Source: Burkholderiaceae bacterium (lineage in GTDB: Bacteria > Pseudomonadota > Gammaproteobacteria > Burkholderiales > Burkholderiaceae_F). From it: a stretch of DNA of 16,542 nucleotides. Each line of letters begins with the position of its first letter. Position 1 is the first letter of the stretch. A program made the position numbers and the translations under genes. Location of the stretch: assembly GCA_013813185.1 (NCBI GenBank), contig JACCSD010000362.1:1-16542 (forward strand), given 5' to 3'. The notes beneath the pieces were generated by a model. The model saw only the letters and a program-made list of their open reading frames with translations, did not search any database and was not told the DNA's origin. This document shows, piece by piece, positions 1 through 7,647 of this stretch.

Positions 1-462
1 CACGATGATGTCGCTGCACTGCCCGGCATCCGTCAGCAGCCCCACTCGCCGATCGCCATCGGTAAACACGAACTGCAGCGGCTCAGAGGCATCGTGCGGA
101 ACCGCGTACGGATCAATTGCCAGCGGCCCGAGCTCAACACGCGAACCGGCACAGATTGCATACAACTCGACGCCACTGTCCTCCAGTCCGGATGAGCGCG
201 CAGTGCCGCGCGAGCAGTAAACGGGGATGCCGGCTTTGCAAGCAAACCGGGCGACACCGCCCGCGTGATCCGAGTGCTCGTGCGTGACAATGATCGCGTC
301 GATGTCGCGTAGCGACAGGCCCGCGCGTTCCAGCCGGCGGCCGAGCTGCTTGACGTTAAAACCGTTGTCGACCAGAACGCGGGTGAAAAACAAGCCATCG
401 CGCGCCTCGACGACCAACGCGTTGCCGCCGCTGCCTGAGCCCAGGCTGCAAACGCGCAGCAC
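1..462 (-). CDS. MBL-fold metallo-hydrolase (YycJ/WalJ-like), C-terminus outside window
   Basis: This is the N-terminal 154 codons of a metallo-beta-lactamase-fold hydrolase whose 3' end lies beyond position 1. The N-terminus VCSLGSGSGGNALVVEA is typical of the YycJ/WalJ group of small MBL proteins. The zinc motif THEHSDH lies at residues 60-66 (H61, H63, D65, H66), and further likely ligands are H123 (VPHDASEP) and D145 (LLTDAGQ). Proteins of this group are predicted metal-dependent phosphodiesterases or nucleases; the substrate is not evident here. The start is GTG at 462, because an in-frame TAG stands two codons upstream and no ATG is available before the motif. There is no convincing Shine-Dalgarno sequence. 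It is the last visible gene of the minus-strand run and follows bamC after 118 bp. I am sure of the fold but less sure of the exact subfamily. Confidence 0.88.
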   Translation of the reverse strand, partial: MLRVCSLGSGSGGNALVVEARDGLFFTRVLVDNGFNVKQLGRRLERAGLSLRDIDAIIVTHEHSDHAGGVARFACKAGIPVYCSRGTARSSGLEDSGVELYAICAGSRVELGPLAIDPYAVPHDASEPLQFVFTDGDRRVGLLTDAGQCSDIIV

Positions 463-580
463 GAACTACTGCGGAGCCCGGCTGCGTCGTTGCGTGCTCG
501 CTCGGGCCTCGCCTATCCGGTTGATATGTCTCGGCTCTCGCTGCGCGGCGCCTAGCATCCGGGCTTCCTCGCGACGTTTT

Positions 581-1765
581 TCAACGAAGCTGCTCGTTCA
601 GCAAATTCAGAATGCGGTCCCCGGTGGCCGAACGCTCGGGCTTGCCCGTCGAATCGAACACCTGCACGTTGGTCTTCGCAGTGCCCTGACTCAGCACGCC
701 GACGCGGTACTGCGGCGCCTGAATCGGCTTTTCTTTGCCGAAAAGCTTGCTGAAAAAGCCCTGTTCTGATTTGGCTTTGGCTTCGAAGTCCGGATCCAGA
801 TAGCGGACGAAGTAAAACCCTTTTGCACGATCGCGATCTTCGACCGTAAATCCGCCGCGGTCGAGCGCCAGCCCCACACGCCGCCACGCGCGGTCAAACG
901 CTTCGTCGACTTCGAGTCGCTCGTTGCGCCCATCGCTCGCCGTCACCAGGCGCGCTATCTGCGGCGCCGCCGACGGTGCTGCAGCGCCTGCCGCGGTGGT
1001 ACCCGTCGCGGCGGCGCCGGACGCACTGGCTGTTACGACGCGCTTTGCCGGCTCTTCGAACCGAGCCAGCAATCGCTGCAACATCTCGGCTTCCAACTCG
1101 GGATCGGACGCGCGCGGCTGCCAAACGGTGCGGTCCTGTTGCGTACCGGCGTAGACCTCTTCCATGCCGCGGTGAGTGATGTAGATCTCGGACGTGCCTT
1201 GCCCAGTGCGCTCGATGCGTGCCCGGTATTTGTCCTGTTCGTTGGTCGAGTAGACCGAGTCGAGCACACGACCGATCGTGCGGCGAATGATGTCCTGCGG
1301 CAGCTTGGCGCGGTTCTCCGCCCAATTGGTTTCGAGCACACCCGCGTTCGCATCGGACTTCTCTACTTTGAGTCCAATGCTCGGCCAGAACTCGACCAGC
1401 ACCGGCCACGCTTTCTCGGGCGGCAGGTTGACCGCGAGCCAGCGCTGATTGCCTTGCCTTTCAACCTTCGCTACCGCACCCACCGGCACGACCGGGGCGC
1501 TGGTGGCGACCGGTCCAGCCCCCGGGCGCTGCCCCTGGCCCGACGCGGTGATCGTTTGCGGGCGATCCGGCACCAGGAAACGCTCATCGCGCGGCAACTG
1601 CGACAGGTCGGGCGGAACTTCCAGCGGCTGGCGCGTTTGTGCGGTTTCGTATTGCACCTTGTCCGACTTGAAGATGCTGCCGGTCCAGGAGCAGCCCGCA
1701 AGCAACGTCGCTGCCAGCGCTCCCACTACCGCTGCGACATTGCGCGCGCTATTTGATCGACTCAT
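581..1765 (-). CDS. bamC: Outer-membrane assembly lipoprotein BamC (NlpB/DapX family)
   Basis: BamC is an accessory lipoprotein of the BAM complex, which inserts beta-barrel proteins into the outer membrane. The 394-residue product begins with a lipoprotein signal peptide: basic N-terminus, hydrophobic stretch at 10-21, and lipobox LLAGC with acylated C25. The next part (KVQYETAQTRQPLEVPPDLSQLP, about 36-58, shown here only as a family hallmark) matches the conserved BamC N-terminal lasso that contacts BamD. Two globular parts follow, about residues 100-240 and 268-394. An Ala/Thr-rich linker at about 243-268 separates them, fitting the two helix-grip domains of the family. It is longer than E. 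coli BamC (344 residues), mainly through linker sequence. The start ATG at 1765 lies inside the 3' end of dapA, a 17-bp overlap. The dapA-bamC order is the same as in enterobacteria, where the gene was first called dapX. Confidence 0.9.
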   Translation of the reverse strand: MSRSNSARNVAAVVGALAATLLAGCSWTGSIFKSDKVQYETAQTRQPLEVPPDLSQLPRDERFLVPDRPQTITASGQGQRPGAGPVATSAPVVPVGAVAKVERQGNQRWLAVNLPPEKAWPVLVEFWPSIGLKVEKSDANAGVLETNWAENRAKLPQDIIRRTIGRVLDSVYSTNEQDKYRARIERTGQGTSEIYITHRGMEEVYAGTQQDRTVWQPRASDPELEAEMLQRLLARFEEPAKRVVTASASGAAATGTTAAGAAAPSAAPQIARLVTASDGRNERLEVDEAFDRAWRRVGLALDRGGFTVEDRDRAKGFYFVRYLDPDFEAKAKSEQGFFSKLFGKEKPIQAPQYRVGVLSQGTAKTNVQVFDSTGKPERSATGDRILNLLNEQLR

Positions 1766-2660
1766 GTTCCAACTCCTGCAACGAACTCCAGCATCCGGCT
1801 TCCTGTAGCGCACCGTGCACGACGGCTTCGTTCTGTTTCGAGAGTGGCACCAGCGGCAACCGTAATCCGCCACCGATGCGTCCCGCTCTTGCCAACGCCC
1901 ACTTGACCGGCACCGGATTCGGCTCGACGAACAACTTGAAATGCATTGGCAACAACTGAGCGTTGATCCGACGCGCACGCTTCAAATCACCCGCCAGAGC
2001 TGCGGCACACAGCTCTGACATCTGTCGCGGCGCGACGTTCGCCGTCACCGAAATCACGCCATGGCCACCCAGCAGCATCAGGGCAAGTGCGGTGTCGTCG
2101 TTGCCGCTGTACAGCGCGAAATCAGCGGGCAGATGTTTCAGCAGCTCGGCCGCGCGCGCCATGTCGCTGGTGGCGTCCTTGAGTCCGATGATTCCCGGCA
2201 TCTGCGCCAGCCGCAACGTGGTTTCGGTACTCAGATCGGCCACGGTACGTCCCGGCACGTTGTACAGAATGACCGGCAGGTCGACTGTTTCGGCGATCTT
2301 GCGAAAGTGTTGGTACAAGCCTTCCTGCGTCGGCTTGTTGTAGTACGGCACAACCTGCAGCGTCGCGTCCGCACCCACCTGCTTCGCATGCCGCGTCAAT
2401 TCGATTGCCTCGGCCGTCGAGTTGCCACCCGTGCCGGCGATCACCGGAACGCGCCCGCGCGCCGCTTCCACTGCGACCTTGATCAGCTCGCCGTGCTCGC
2501 TCGGTGTCACCGTCGGCGATTCGCCAGTGGTGCCCACCGCGACGATCGCACTCGTTCCCTCCGCAACATGCCAATCGATCAGGCGGCGATAGGCGTCGAA
2601 GTCGAGCGAACCGTCTTCGTGCATCGGCGAAACGATGGCGACGAGACTTCCTCTGATCAT
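1749..2660 (-). CDS. dapA: 4-hydroxy-tetrahydrodipicolinate synthase
   Basis: DapA condenses pyruvate with L-aspartate semialdehyde, the first committed step toward diaminopimelate and lysine, in the cytoplasm. The 303-residue length and TIM-barrel sequence are typical. Catalytic residues fall at the same numbers as in the E. coli enzyme: T44 and T45 in GTTGESPT, Y107 in PYYNKP, Y133 and R138 in LYNVPGRT, and Schiff-base lysine K161 in GLKDAT. The N-terminus MIRGSLVAIVSPM supports the ATG at 2660. There is no clear Shine-Dalgarno sequence before it. A possible promoter lies in the 72-bp gap from the upstream methyltransferase gene. The 3' end overlaps the bamC start by 17 bp, so the two are probably translated from one message. 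Nothing about the active site looks unusual. Confidence 0.97.
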   Translation of the reverse strand: MIRGSLVAIVSPMHEDGSLDFDAYRRLIDWHVAEGTSAIVAVGTTGESPTVTPSEHGELIKVAVEAARGRVPVIAGTGGNSTAEAIELTRHAKQVGADATLQVVPYYNKPTQEGLYQHFRKIAETVDLPVILYNVPGRTVADLSTETTLRLAQMPGIIGLKDATSDMARAAELLKHLPADFALYSGNDDTALALMLLGGHGVISVTANVAPRQMSELCAAALAGDLKRARRINAQLLPMHFKLFVEPNPVPVKWALARAGRIGGGLRLPLVPLSKQNEAVVHGALQEAGCWSSLQELEHESIK

Positions 2661-2700
2661 GGCGTGGCGGCTTCGCTTTTCGGTTTAAAAGTAGCGCCGG

Positions 2701-2729
2701 ATTCTACAGGCGAGAAGCGCGCTTAACGA
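2701..2729 (-). promoter_or_regulatory. Candidate sigma-70 promoter for dapA-bamC
   Basis: In the 72-bp gap before dapA, the minus strand carries TAGAAT (2706-2701) preceded by TG, like an extended -10. Seventeen bp further upstream is TCGTTA (2729-2724), only a 3 of 6 match to the -35 consensus. A start near 2694 would give a leader of about 34 nt. The upstream hexamer overlaps a 12-bp palindrome at the end of the methyltransferase gene. If functional, it would let dapA and bamC be expressed apart from the upstream trpS cluster. Confidence 0.35.
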
Positions 2730-2732
2730 TCG

Positions 2733-3284
2733 TTACAAATGGCATTTCTCGGCGGCGAGGACGGCGGCGACATCGCCATTGCGCGCAGCGATCCGCTGCA
2801 CCATCGCCGGCTTCGGTTGCGTTGTGAAGCCGTCTTCGAACGCGAGCAAGCGCATGTCCGCGCCGAAAGCATCCAGCAGCTCGCGCGGACGCAGCAGGTA
2901 ATCGGGATTGCTCGGCCGGCCGAACGCCGCATTGCCGGCCGCAAACGTTTCGTACACCAACAGGCCGCCGGGCGCGAGCGCTCTTTTCAGCGCGGTGAAG
3001 AGCGGGCGGTGCAGATAGTTGGTGACGACGATCGCGTCGAACGTTCTTTTAGCAAGCGGCCACGGGTCCGCTTCCAGATCGGCATGCACAAATTCGACGT
3101 TCGGCTCATTGACCAACGCTTGCGCCGCTGCAGGATCACGATCGACCGCAGTAACCCGACAACCGCGTCCGGCCAGTAGCCGCGCGTGACGGCCACTGCC
3201 GCACGCCAAGTCCAATGCAGAGATTCCGGCGCCCAGCTGCGCCGTCCAGCGGGCCACCCATCCGGAGGGCGCGTCGGCGATCAC
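2733..3284 (-). CDS. Class I SAM-dependent methyltransferase, substrate unknown
   Basis: This 183-residue protein has the Rossmann-like methyltransferase fold. SAM motif I is LDLACGSGR at residues 24-32, the acidic residue after strand 2 is in AVDRD (46-50), an HADLE segment lies at 67-71, and FDAIVVTNYLHRP (82-94) forms the strand-4 region. The C-terminal part (YETFAAGN, about 111-118, then NPDYLLRPREL) resembles TehB/UbiG-like small methyltransferases. The substrate cannot be read from the sequence. The start is GTG at 3284, whose last two bases join the trpS TGA (GTGA overlap), so translation is probably coupled to trpS. No in-frame ATG fits the fold better. It sits between trpS and dapA, but neither neighbour indicates a function. 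Confidence 0.85.
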   Translation of the reverse strand: MIADAPSGWVARWTAQLGAGISALDLACGSGRHARLLAGRGCRVTAVDRDPAAAQALVNEPNVEFVHADLEADPWPLAKRTFDAIVVTNYLHRPLFTALKRALAPGGLLVYETFAAGNAAFGRPSNPDYLLRPRELLDAFGADMRLLAFEDGFTTQPKPAMVQRIAARNGDVAAVLAAEKCHL

Positions 3285-4489
3285 CGATCGCGCACCAGCC
3301 CCATCGCTTGCCGCACGTCGCGCATCGTCTCGCCCGCCATTGCACGCGCTTTGGCGCAGCCGTCGGTGACGATGTCGCGCACCAGCGCGGGGTCGTCGAG
3401 ATAGCGCTGTGCGCGTTCGCGCAGCGGCGCGAGCTCGCGCACGATCGCATCGATCACCGGCTGTTTGCATTCGAGGCAGCCGATTCCGGCCGTGCGGCAG
3501 CCGGTTTGCACCCACTGACGGGTCGCCTCGTCCGAGTACACGAGGTGCAATTGCCACACCGGGCAGCGCTCGGGCTCGCCCGGGTCGTTGCGCCGCACGC
3601 GCGCCGGGTCGGTCGGCATCGTGCGAATTTTCTTTGTTACAGCTTCAGGCTCTTCGCGCAACGCAATCGTGTTGTTGTAGCTCTTCGACATCTTTTGCCC
3701 GTCGAGCCCGGGCATCTTCGACACCTCGGTCAACAACGCAGCTGGCTCGGCGAGGATGACCCGGTGCGCGCCCTCGGCATAACCGAACAAGCGCTCGCGC
3801 GCTTCGAGTGACAAATCGGAAACGGTATCGATCAACGCGCGCGCCTGCTGCAGCGACTCCGCGCCGCCTTCCTGCTGATAGCGCGTTCGGAGTTCGGCGA
3901 AGCGTTTCGCACTCGCGCCAAGTTTGCGTACCGCAGCTTTGGCTTTCACCTCGAAATCGGGCTCGGCGCCGAAGACATGGTTGAAGCGGCGCGCGATTTC
4001 GCGCGTCATCTCGACGTGCGGCACCTGGTCTTCGCCCACCGGCACCATCGTCGAGCGATAGATCAGGATATCGGCGGCCTGCATCAACGGATAGCCGAGA
4101 AATCCGTACGTCGACAGATCGCGATCGGACAACTTTTCCTGCTGGTCCTTGTAAGTTGGAACGCGTTCGAGCCAGCCGAGTGGCGTCACCATCGACAGCA
4201 GAAGAAACAGCTCGGCGTGCTCGGGTACGCGCGACTGAATGAAGATCGTCGCCTTGGCCGGATCGACGCCGGCAGCCAGCCAGTCGATCACCATATCCCA
4301 CGCATCGTCGGTGACCTTTTGCGTTTCCTCGTAGTGCGTCGTCAACGCGTGCCAGTCGGCGACGAAGAAAAGGCACGGGTATTCGTCTTGTAGTCGCACC
4401 CAGTTCTTCAGCGCGCCGTGATAGTGGCCGATATGCATCGCGCCCGTCGGACGCATGCCGGACAACACGCGATCGGGAAACAACGTCAC
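3281..4489 (-). CDS. trpS: Tryptophanyl-tRNA synthetase
   Basis: TrpS charges tRNA-Trp with tryptophan in the cytoplasm. As a 402-residue class Ic synthetase it shows HIGH at residues 19-22 and KMSKS at 266-270. The GEDQVPHVE segment (152-160), typical of the TrpS active site, is also present. Compared with E. coli TrpS (334 residues), extra sequence of about 60 residues (roughly 180-245) lies before KMSKS, and a CLECK segment (338-342) lies in the C-terminal helical part. The roughly 400-residue form is what I know from betaproteobacteria. The start is uncertain. FPDRVLSGMRPTG is the conserved N-terminus, so translation begins at GTG 4489 or TTG 4483; no ATG or clear ribosome binding site is available. 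The gene follows the M50 protease by 14 bp and overlaps the methyltransferase start. Confidence 0.95.
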   Translation of the reverse strand: MTLFPDRVLSGMRPTGAMHIGHYHGALKNWVRLQDEYPCLFFVADWHALTTHYEETQKVTDDAWDMVIDWLAAGVDPAKATIFIQSRVPEHAELFLLLSMVTPLGWLERVPTYKDQQEKLSDRDLSTYGFLGYPLMQAADILIYRSTMVPVGEDQVPHVEMTREIARRFNHVFGAEPDFEVKAKAAVRKLGASAKRFAELRTRYQQEGGAESLQQARALIDTVSDLSLEARERLFGYAEGAHRVILAEPAALLTEVSKMPGLDGQKMSKSYNNTIALREEPEAVTKKIRTMPTDPARVRRNDPGEPERCPVWQLHLVYSDEATRQWVQTGCRTAGIGCLECKQPVIDAIVRELAPLRERAQRYLDDPALVRDIVTDGCAKARAMAGETMRDVRQAMGLVRDR

Positions 4490-4503
4490 GAAAAAAGCCG
4501 CAT

Positions 4504-5133
4504 CTATGAAAACAAACGAACGATGGCTTCGCCGACCGCCAGAAACGGCTGCAGCACAACGGTCAGCGTTTGAGTCACCAGCAGGCCGATGATGATGAAG
4601 AGTCCAAACGGCTCGATGCGCGAATACGCGTTCGACAGACTGCGCGGCAGCAATCCAGCAACGATGCGCCCACCGTCGAGCGGCGGAATCGGCAGCAGAT
4701 TGAGCGCCATGAACACGAGATTGACCTGCACCCCGGCGCGCGCGACTTCGAGAAAGAATTGCTCGTCGACCCCGACCATCCCCAAGATGCGAAACAAAAT
4801 CGCCCACAAAATGGCCATCACGAGGTTCACCGCCGGCCCTGCGGCAGCGACCCAGATCATGTCGCGCTTGGGTCGCCGCAAACTCGACCAATCGACCGGC
4901 ACCGGTTTGGCCCAGCCGAACATGAAGCCGGTCAGAATCACCATGCCGAGCGGAATCGCGATCGTGCCGAGCGGGTCGATGTGCTTCAGCGGATTCAGCG
5001 TTACGCGGCCGAGCACATAGGCGGTGTTGTCGCCAAGCATGCGGGCCACGTAACCGTGCGACGCCTCGTGCACCGTGATCGCGAACAGCACCGGGATCGC
5101 GTACACCGCGATCGCCTGCATCACATTTTCCAT
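4504..5133 (-). CDS. Site-2-type M50 zinc metalloprotease, integral membrane
   Basis: This 209-residue membrane protein belongs to the short, PDZ-less group of peptidase family M50. The zinc motif HEASH lies at residues 22-26 (H22, H26, catalytic E23). The third ligand motif NLLPIPPLDGGR (145-156) supplies D153. Hydrophobic stretches at about 7-20, 57-75, 92-118, 136-150 and 175-198 fit five or so membrane segments. Families of this type cut substrates within the membrane; the target is not evident. The start ATG at 5133 gives MENVMQAIA; M5 is an alternative. The gene lies 20 bp after yciO and 14 bp before trpS, so it is part of the same unit. Proteins of this kind are often found beside trpS in betaproteobacteria, but I know of no proven functional link. 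Confidence 0.9.
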   Translation of the reverse strand: MENVMQAIAVYAIPVLFAITVHEASHGYVARMLGDNTAYVLGRVTLNPLKHIDPLGTIAIPLGMVILTGFMFGWAKPVPVDWSSLRRPKRDMIWVAAAGPAVNLVMAILWAILFRILGMVGVDEQFFLEVARAGVQVNLVFMALNLLPIPPLDGGRIVAGLLPRSLSNAYSRIEPFGLFIIIGLLVTQTLTVVLQPFLAVGEAIVRLFS

Positions 5134-5153
5134 CGAATCGAGTCTATCAGCGC

Positions 5154-5777
5154 CTATAGACCGAGCGCCGCGATATCACCACGGCCCTGGCGCACCAGCA
5201 CGGCCTCTGCGCCGGTCAGATCAACGATCGTCGTCGGCTGCACGCCGCACGCACCCGCGTCGAGAACAAAGTCGATCAGCTGGTCGAGCCGCTCGCGAAT
5301 GTGTTCACCTTCGTTCAACGGAAGCTCATCGCCGGGGAGCTGCAACGTCGTCGTGAGCAACGGTTGTCCGAGTACGTCGAGCAGTCCAAGTGCGACTCGA
5401 TGATCGGGGACGCGCAACCCGATCGTCTTGCGCGATGGGTGCGACAAACGGCGCGGAACTTCCTTGGTCGCCTCGAGAATCAGTGTGTACGGGCCGGGCG
5501 TCGCGTTTTTCAGCAGCCGATAACGCCGGTTATCGACCTTGGCGTACTGCCCGATGTCCGACAAATCGCGGCACATCAACGTCAGCAGATGCCGCTCGTC
5601 GATGCGGCGAATCGCGCGGATGCGATCGACCGCAGCGCGGTCGTCCAGATGACACGCGAGGGCATAGCACGAGTCGGTGGGAATCGCGCCGACGCCACCG
5701 TGATCGAGAATCTGCGCGGCCTGCCGCAGCAGGCGCACCTGCGGGTCGATCGGGTGGATCGAAAAAAGCTGGGCCAC
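5154..5777 (-). CDS. yciO: YciO-family (YrdC/Sua5-domain) protein
   Basis: The 207-residue product aligns along its length with what I recall of E. coli YciO. Shared blocks are the PTDS block (PTDSCYAL, 33-40), LTLMCRDLSD (65-74), TPGPYTLIL (93-101), KEVPRR (105-110), KTIGLRVP (117-124) and PTTIVDL (181-187). The fold is that of the L-threonylcarbamoyladenylate synthase domain used in tRNA t6A synthesis. YciO proteins are a distinct branch, however, and do not simply replace TsaC, so a tRNA or nucleotide-binding role is only inferred. The start is GTG at 5777, giving VAQLFSIHP, which matches the family N-terminus; no ATG is available. It lies 7 bp after rnm, the same neighbour as in E. coli (yciV-yciO), and 20 bp before the M50 protease. 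Confidence 0.88.
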   Translation of the reverse strand: MAQLFSIHPIDPQVRLLRQAAQILDHGGVGAIPTDSCYALACHLDDRAAVDRIRAIRRIDERHLLTLMCRDLSDIGQYAKVDNRRYRLLKNATPGPYTLILEATKEVPRRLSHPSRKTIGLRVPDHRVALGLLDVLGQPLLTTTLQLPGDELPLNEGEHIRERLDQLIDFVLDAGACGVQPTTIVDLTGAEAVLVRQGRGDIAALGL

Positions 5778-5784
5778 TGCGCGA

Positions 5785-6651
5785 TCACACGAACCGGTGC
5801 CACACCGGCGTGAGCTCGGGTGCCAGCGTCGGGACGCGGCCAAGCTCGACGTTCGGCGATTCGCCCGGGCCGTGAAAGTCGCTACCGCTCGACGCCTCGA
5901 ACCCGAGTTCAAGTGCCAGCTTGGTAAACCGACGCACGTCTTCCGGCGTGTGATTGCTCGTGATGACTTCCAGCGCCGTGCCGCCGGCGTCACGAAATTC
6001 CTCCAGCAGTGCGTGTAGAGCCAGCTCGTCGATCCGATAACGCGCCGGATGCGCGATGACCGCCACTCCGCCGGCGTTGTCGATCATCTCGACGGCTTCG
6101 GCCAGCGTCGCCCAGCGGTGCGGCACATAACCCGGCTTGCCTTCGACGAGATAGCGCTTGAACACCTCGCGCACATCGCGACAGACGCCTTGCTCGACCA
6201 GGAATCGCGCGAAGTGCGTACGGCCGATCATCCGCGGGTTCTCCGCGTGCCGCAGCGCGCCTTCGAGCGCCCCGCTGATTCCGGCCGCAGCCAGGCTGGC
6301 GTCGATGTCCTGCGCGCGTCGAGTTCTGCCCGACCTCACGTGGGCGAGTCGGTCGCGCAGAGTGTGATCTTCACCGTCGACGCCGAGGCCGATCACGTGG
6401 ATCGTCGTCGCACCCCAGGTCACTGACACTTCGACCCCCGGAACGAACGGCAGCGAGCTTTCGGCAGCCGCAGCCTTAGCTTCCGCGAGCCCGGAGACTT
6501 CGTCGTGGTCGGTCAACGCGTAGAGCTGCACGCCGTGTTCCGCCGCACGCCGCGCGACATCGCCCGGCTGCATCGTGCCGTCGGAGTAGATCGAATGTGA
6601 ATGGAGGTCGGCGCGCAGCGAGTGAACGCCGGCGCGGTTTACATCGGACAT
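5785..6651 (-). CDS. rnm: PHP-domain phosphatase/5'-exonuclease (YciV, RNase AM family)
   Basis: This 288-residue PHP-domain metalloenzyme carries the metal-binding residues of the family in order: H17 and H19 with D24 (DLHSHSIYSDGT), D48 and H49 (TDHD), E74 (PGVEVS), H85, H201 (IAHPARY), H234 (SNHTPED), and D258 with H260 (SGSDFHGPG). E. coli YciV (RNase AM, gene rnm) trims 5' ends of rRNA and RNA oligomers, and the Chromobacterium relative removes phosphate from 3',5'-nucleoside bisphosphates. Either activity is plausible here. The ATG at 6651 starts MSDVNRAGVHSLRADLHSHS and lies only 9 bp after the upstream hydrolase stop, with no clear ribosome binding site, suggesting coupling. The yciO gene follows by 7 bp, which strengthens the assignment. 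Confidence 0.88.
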   Translation of the reverse strand: MSDVNRAGVHSLRADLHSHSIYSDGTMQPGDVARRAAEHGVQLYALTDHDEVSGLAEAKAAAAESSLPFVPGVEVSVTWGATTIHVIGLGVDGEDHTLRDRLAHVRSGRTRRAQDIDASLAAAGISGALEGALRHAENPRMIGRTHFARFLVEQGVCRDVREVFKRYLVEGKPGYVPHRWATLAEAVEMIDNAGGVAVIAHPARYRIDELALHALLEEFRDAGGTALEVITSNHTPEDVRRFTKLALELGFEASSGSDFHGPGESPNVELGRVPTLAPELTPVWHRFV

Positions 6652-6660
6652 CGGAGCATT

Positions 6661-7569
6661 CTAGGGCTTGCTGACGCCGGCGCATCGACGAGCGAAATCA
6701 TCGATCAAGCGCGCTACTTCAGCGGGCTGGTCATGGTGCAGCATGTGGCCGGCATCCTCGACCACCGCACTTTCCACGTTGCGAAGCGAAGCTTTCCGAG
6801 CCTCGACTTCTCGCAGCGCTGCGTCGGGGTCGGCGCCGACGTGCCGCAGCACATCCGTCTGGGCGGCGCGCACCCACAGCACCGGGCATTCGACGCTTCG
6901 CCAGCACGCGAGGACTTCATCGATTCGATACAGCGTCGGGTTGACGATTCGATGTGCGGGATCTCCTGCAACGCGATAGCGTCCCTGCCCGTCGGGCTGC
7001 GACCAATTCTGCGCGAGAAACGCGGCGCGCTCGCCTGACAGCCGCGGATTGTTTTTCCGCAAGCGCGCGGCGACTTCGTCCTGCGATGCGTAATCGCGCA
7101 GCGCTCCGCCCTGCTTCAATTGATCGATCCACTGCGCGTAGCGTCCCGGCGCCTGTTCCGGATGCGTCGGCCGCAGCCCGAAGCCTTCCAGATTGACGAC
7201 CGCACCCACCCGCTGCGGCCGCGCGCCGGCATACATCAGCGCGACATTGCCGCCCATGCTGTGGCCGACCAGCCAGGCCGGCTCTGATCCCACGACATCA
7301 TCGAGGATGAGTTCGAGGTCAGCCAGGTAGTCCGGATACCAGTAGCAATCGCCCGCTGCACGATCACTGAGTCCAAAGCCACGCCAATCAGGCGCGACCA
7401 CACGCCAATCGCGATCGAGCGCATCGACGACGAACTGGAAAGACGCGGACACATCCATCCAGCCGTGCAGCATCACGAGGGTGCGAGCCGCGTCGGCGCC
7501 GCCGCCCCACTCGCGCAGGTGGTAGCGCAGGCCTCGCACCTGGATAAATCGGGAGTGTGACGGCGTCAT
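6661..7569 (-). CDS. Alpha/beta-fold hydrolase
   Basis: This 302-residue protein has the alpha/beta-hydrolase fold. The oxyanion region HGW lies at residues 35-37, PDWRGFGLSD at 60-69, nucleophile elbow GHSMGG with S104 at 102-107, a cap region at about 130-215, and catalytic H275 in DAGHMLHH. The acid is probably D239 (RAAQTDV). Related enzymes cleave esters, amides or C-C bonds; the substrate here is unknown. The start ATG at 7569 gives MTPSHSRFIQVRGLRYH, where the family's first strand begins. Longer in-frame extensions would run through the promoter and into the divergent gene. It is the first gene of the minus-strand unit, with a TATAAT box about 38 bp upstream and rnm following by 9 bp. 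Confidence 0.88.
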   Translation of the reverse strand: MTPSHSRFIQVRGLRYHLREWGGGADAARTLVMLHGWMDVSASFQFVVDALDRDWRVVAPDWRGFGLSDRAAGDCYWYPDYLADLELILDDVVGSEPAWLVGHSMGGNVALMYAGARPQRVGAVVNLEGFGLRPTHPEQAPGRYAQWIDQLKQGGALRDYASQDEVAARLRKNNPRLSGERAAFLAQNWSQPDGQGRYRVAGDPAHRIVNPTLYRIDEVLACWRSVECPVLWVRAAQTDVLRHVGADPDAALREVEARKASLRNVESAVVEDAGHMLHHDQPAEVARLIDDFARRCAGVSKP

Positions 7570-7582
7570 TGGAGAGAAGCGT

Positions 7583-7611
7583 TTGCGCGCACGCAAGGGT
7601 TCGGCGATTAT
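7583..7611 (+). promoter_or_regulatory. Candidate promoter and dyad for the acyl-CoA synthetase
   Basis: The plus strand shows TTGCGC (7583-7588), 17 bp, then GATTAT (7606-7611), a weak -35/-10 pair that would start transcription near 7618, about 30 nt before the acyl-CoA synthetase ATG. The -35 lies inside a small dyad TTGCG-N4-CGCAA (7583-7596), which could be a regulator site acting on both divergent promoters. The match is modest and the arms are only 5 bp. Confidence 0.3.
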
Positions 7612-7634
7612 AGGAACGGAGCAGGTGATCCAAA
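7607..7634 (-). promoter_or_regulatory. Promoter of the alpha/beta hydrolase-rnm-yciO-M50-trpS unit
   Basis: The minus strand has a perfect -10 hexamer TATAAT (7612-7607). At 16 bp spacing the upstream hexamer is TTTGGA (7634-7629), a poor -35. Transcription would begin near 7600 and give a leader of about 30 nt to the ATG at 7569. It is the only good -10 in this 78-bp divergent gap. Confidence 0.5.
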
Positions 7635-7647
7635 TTCGGAGACGCTG

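Noticed and set aside
2061..2726. Plus-strand open frame of 221 codons opposite dapA
   Set aside because: Antisense of a catalytically complete dapA, with low-complexity Arg/His-rich translation and no ribosome binding site.
2724..2735. Perfect 12-bp palindrome TAACGATCGTTA at the methyltransferase stop codon
   Set aside because: There is no loop or T-run, so it is not a terminator. It could be an operator near the dapA promoter, but a single short palindrome is weak evidence.
3645..4559. Minus-strand 304-codon open frame overlapping trpS in another frame
   Set aside because: It is the shifted reading of trpS; the HIGH and KMSKS motifs lie in the other frame, and this product is Arg/Ala-rich noise.
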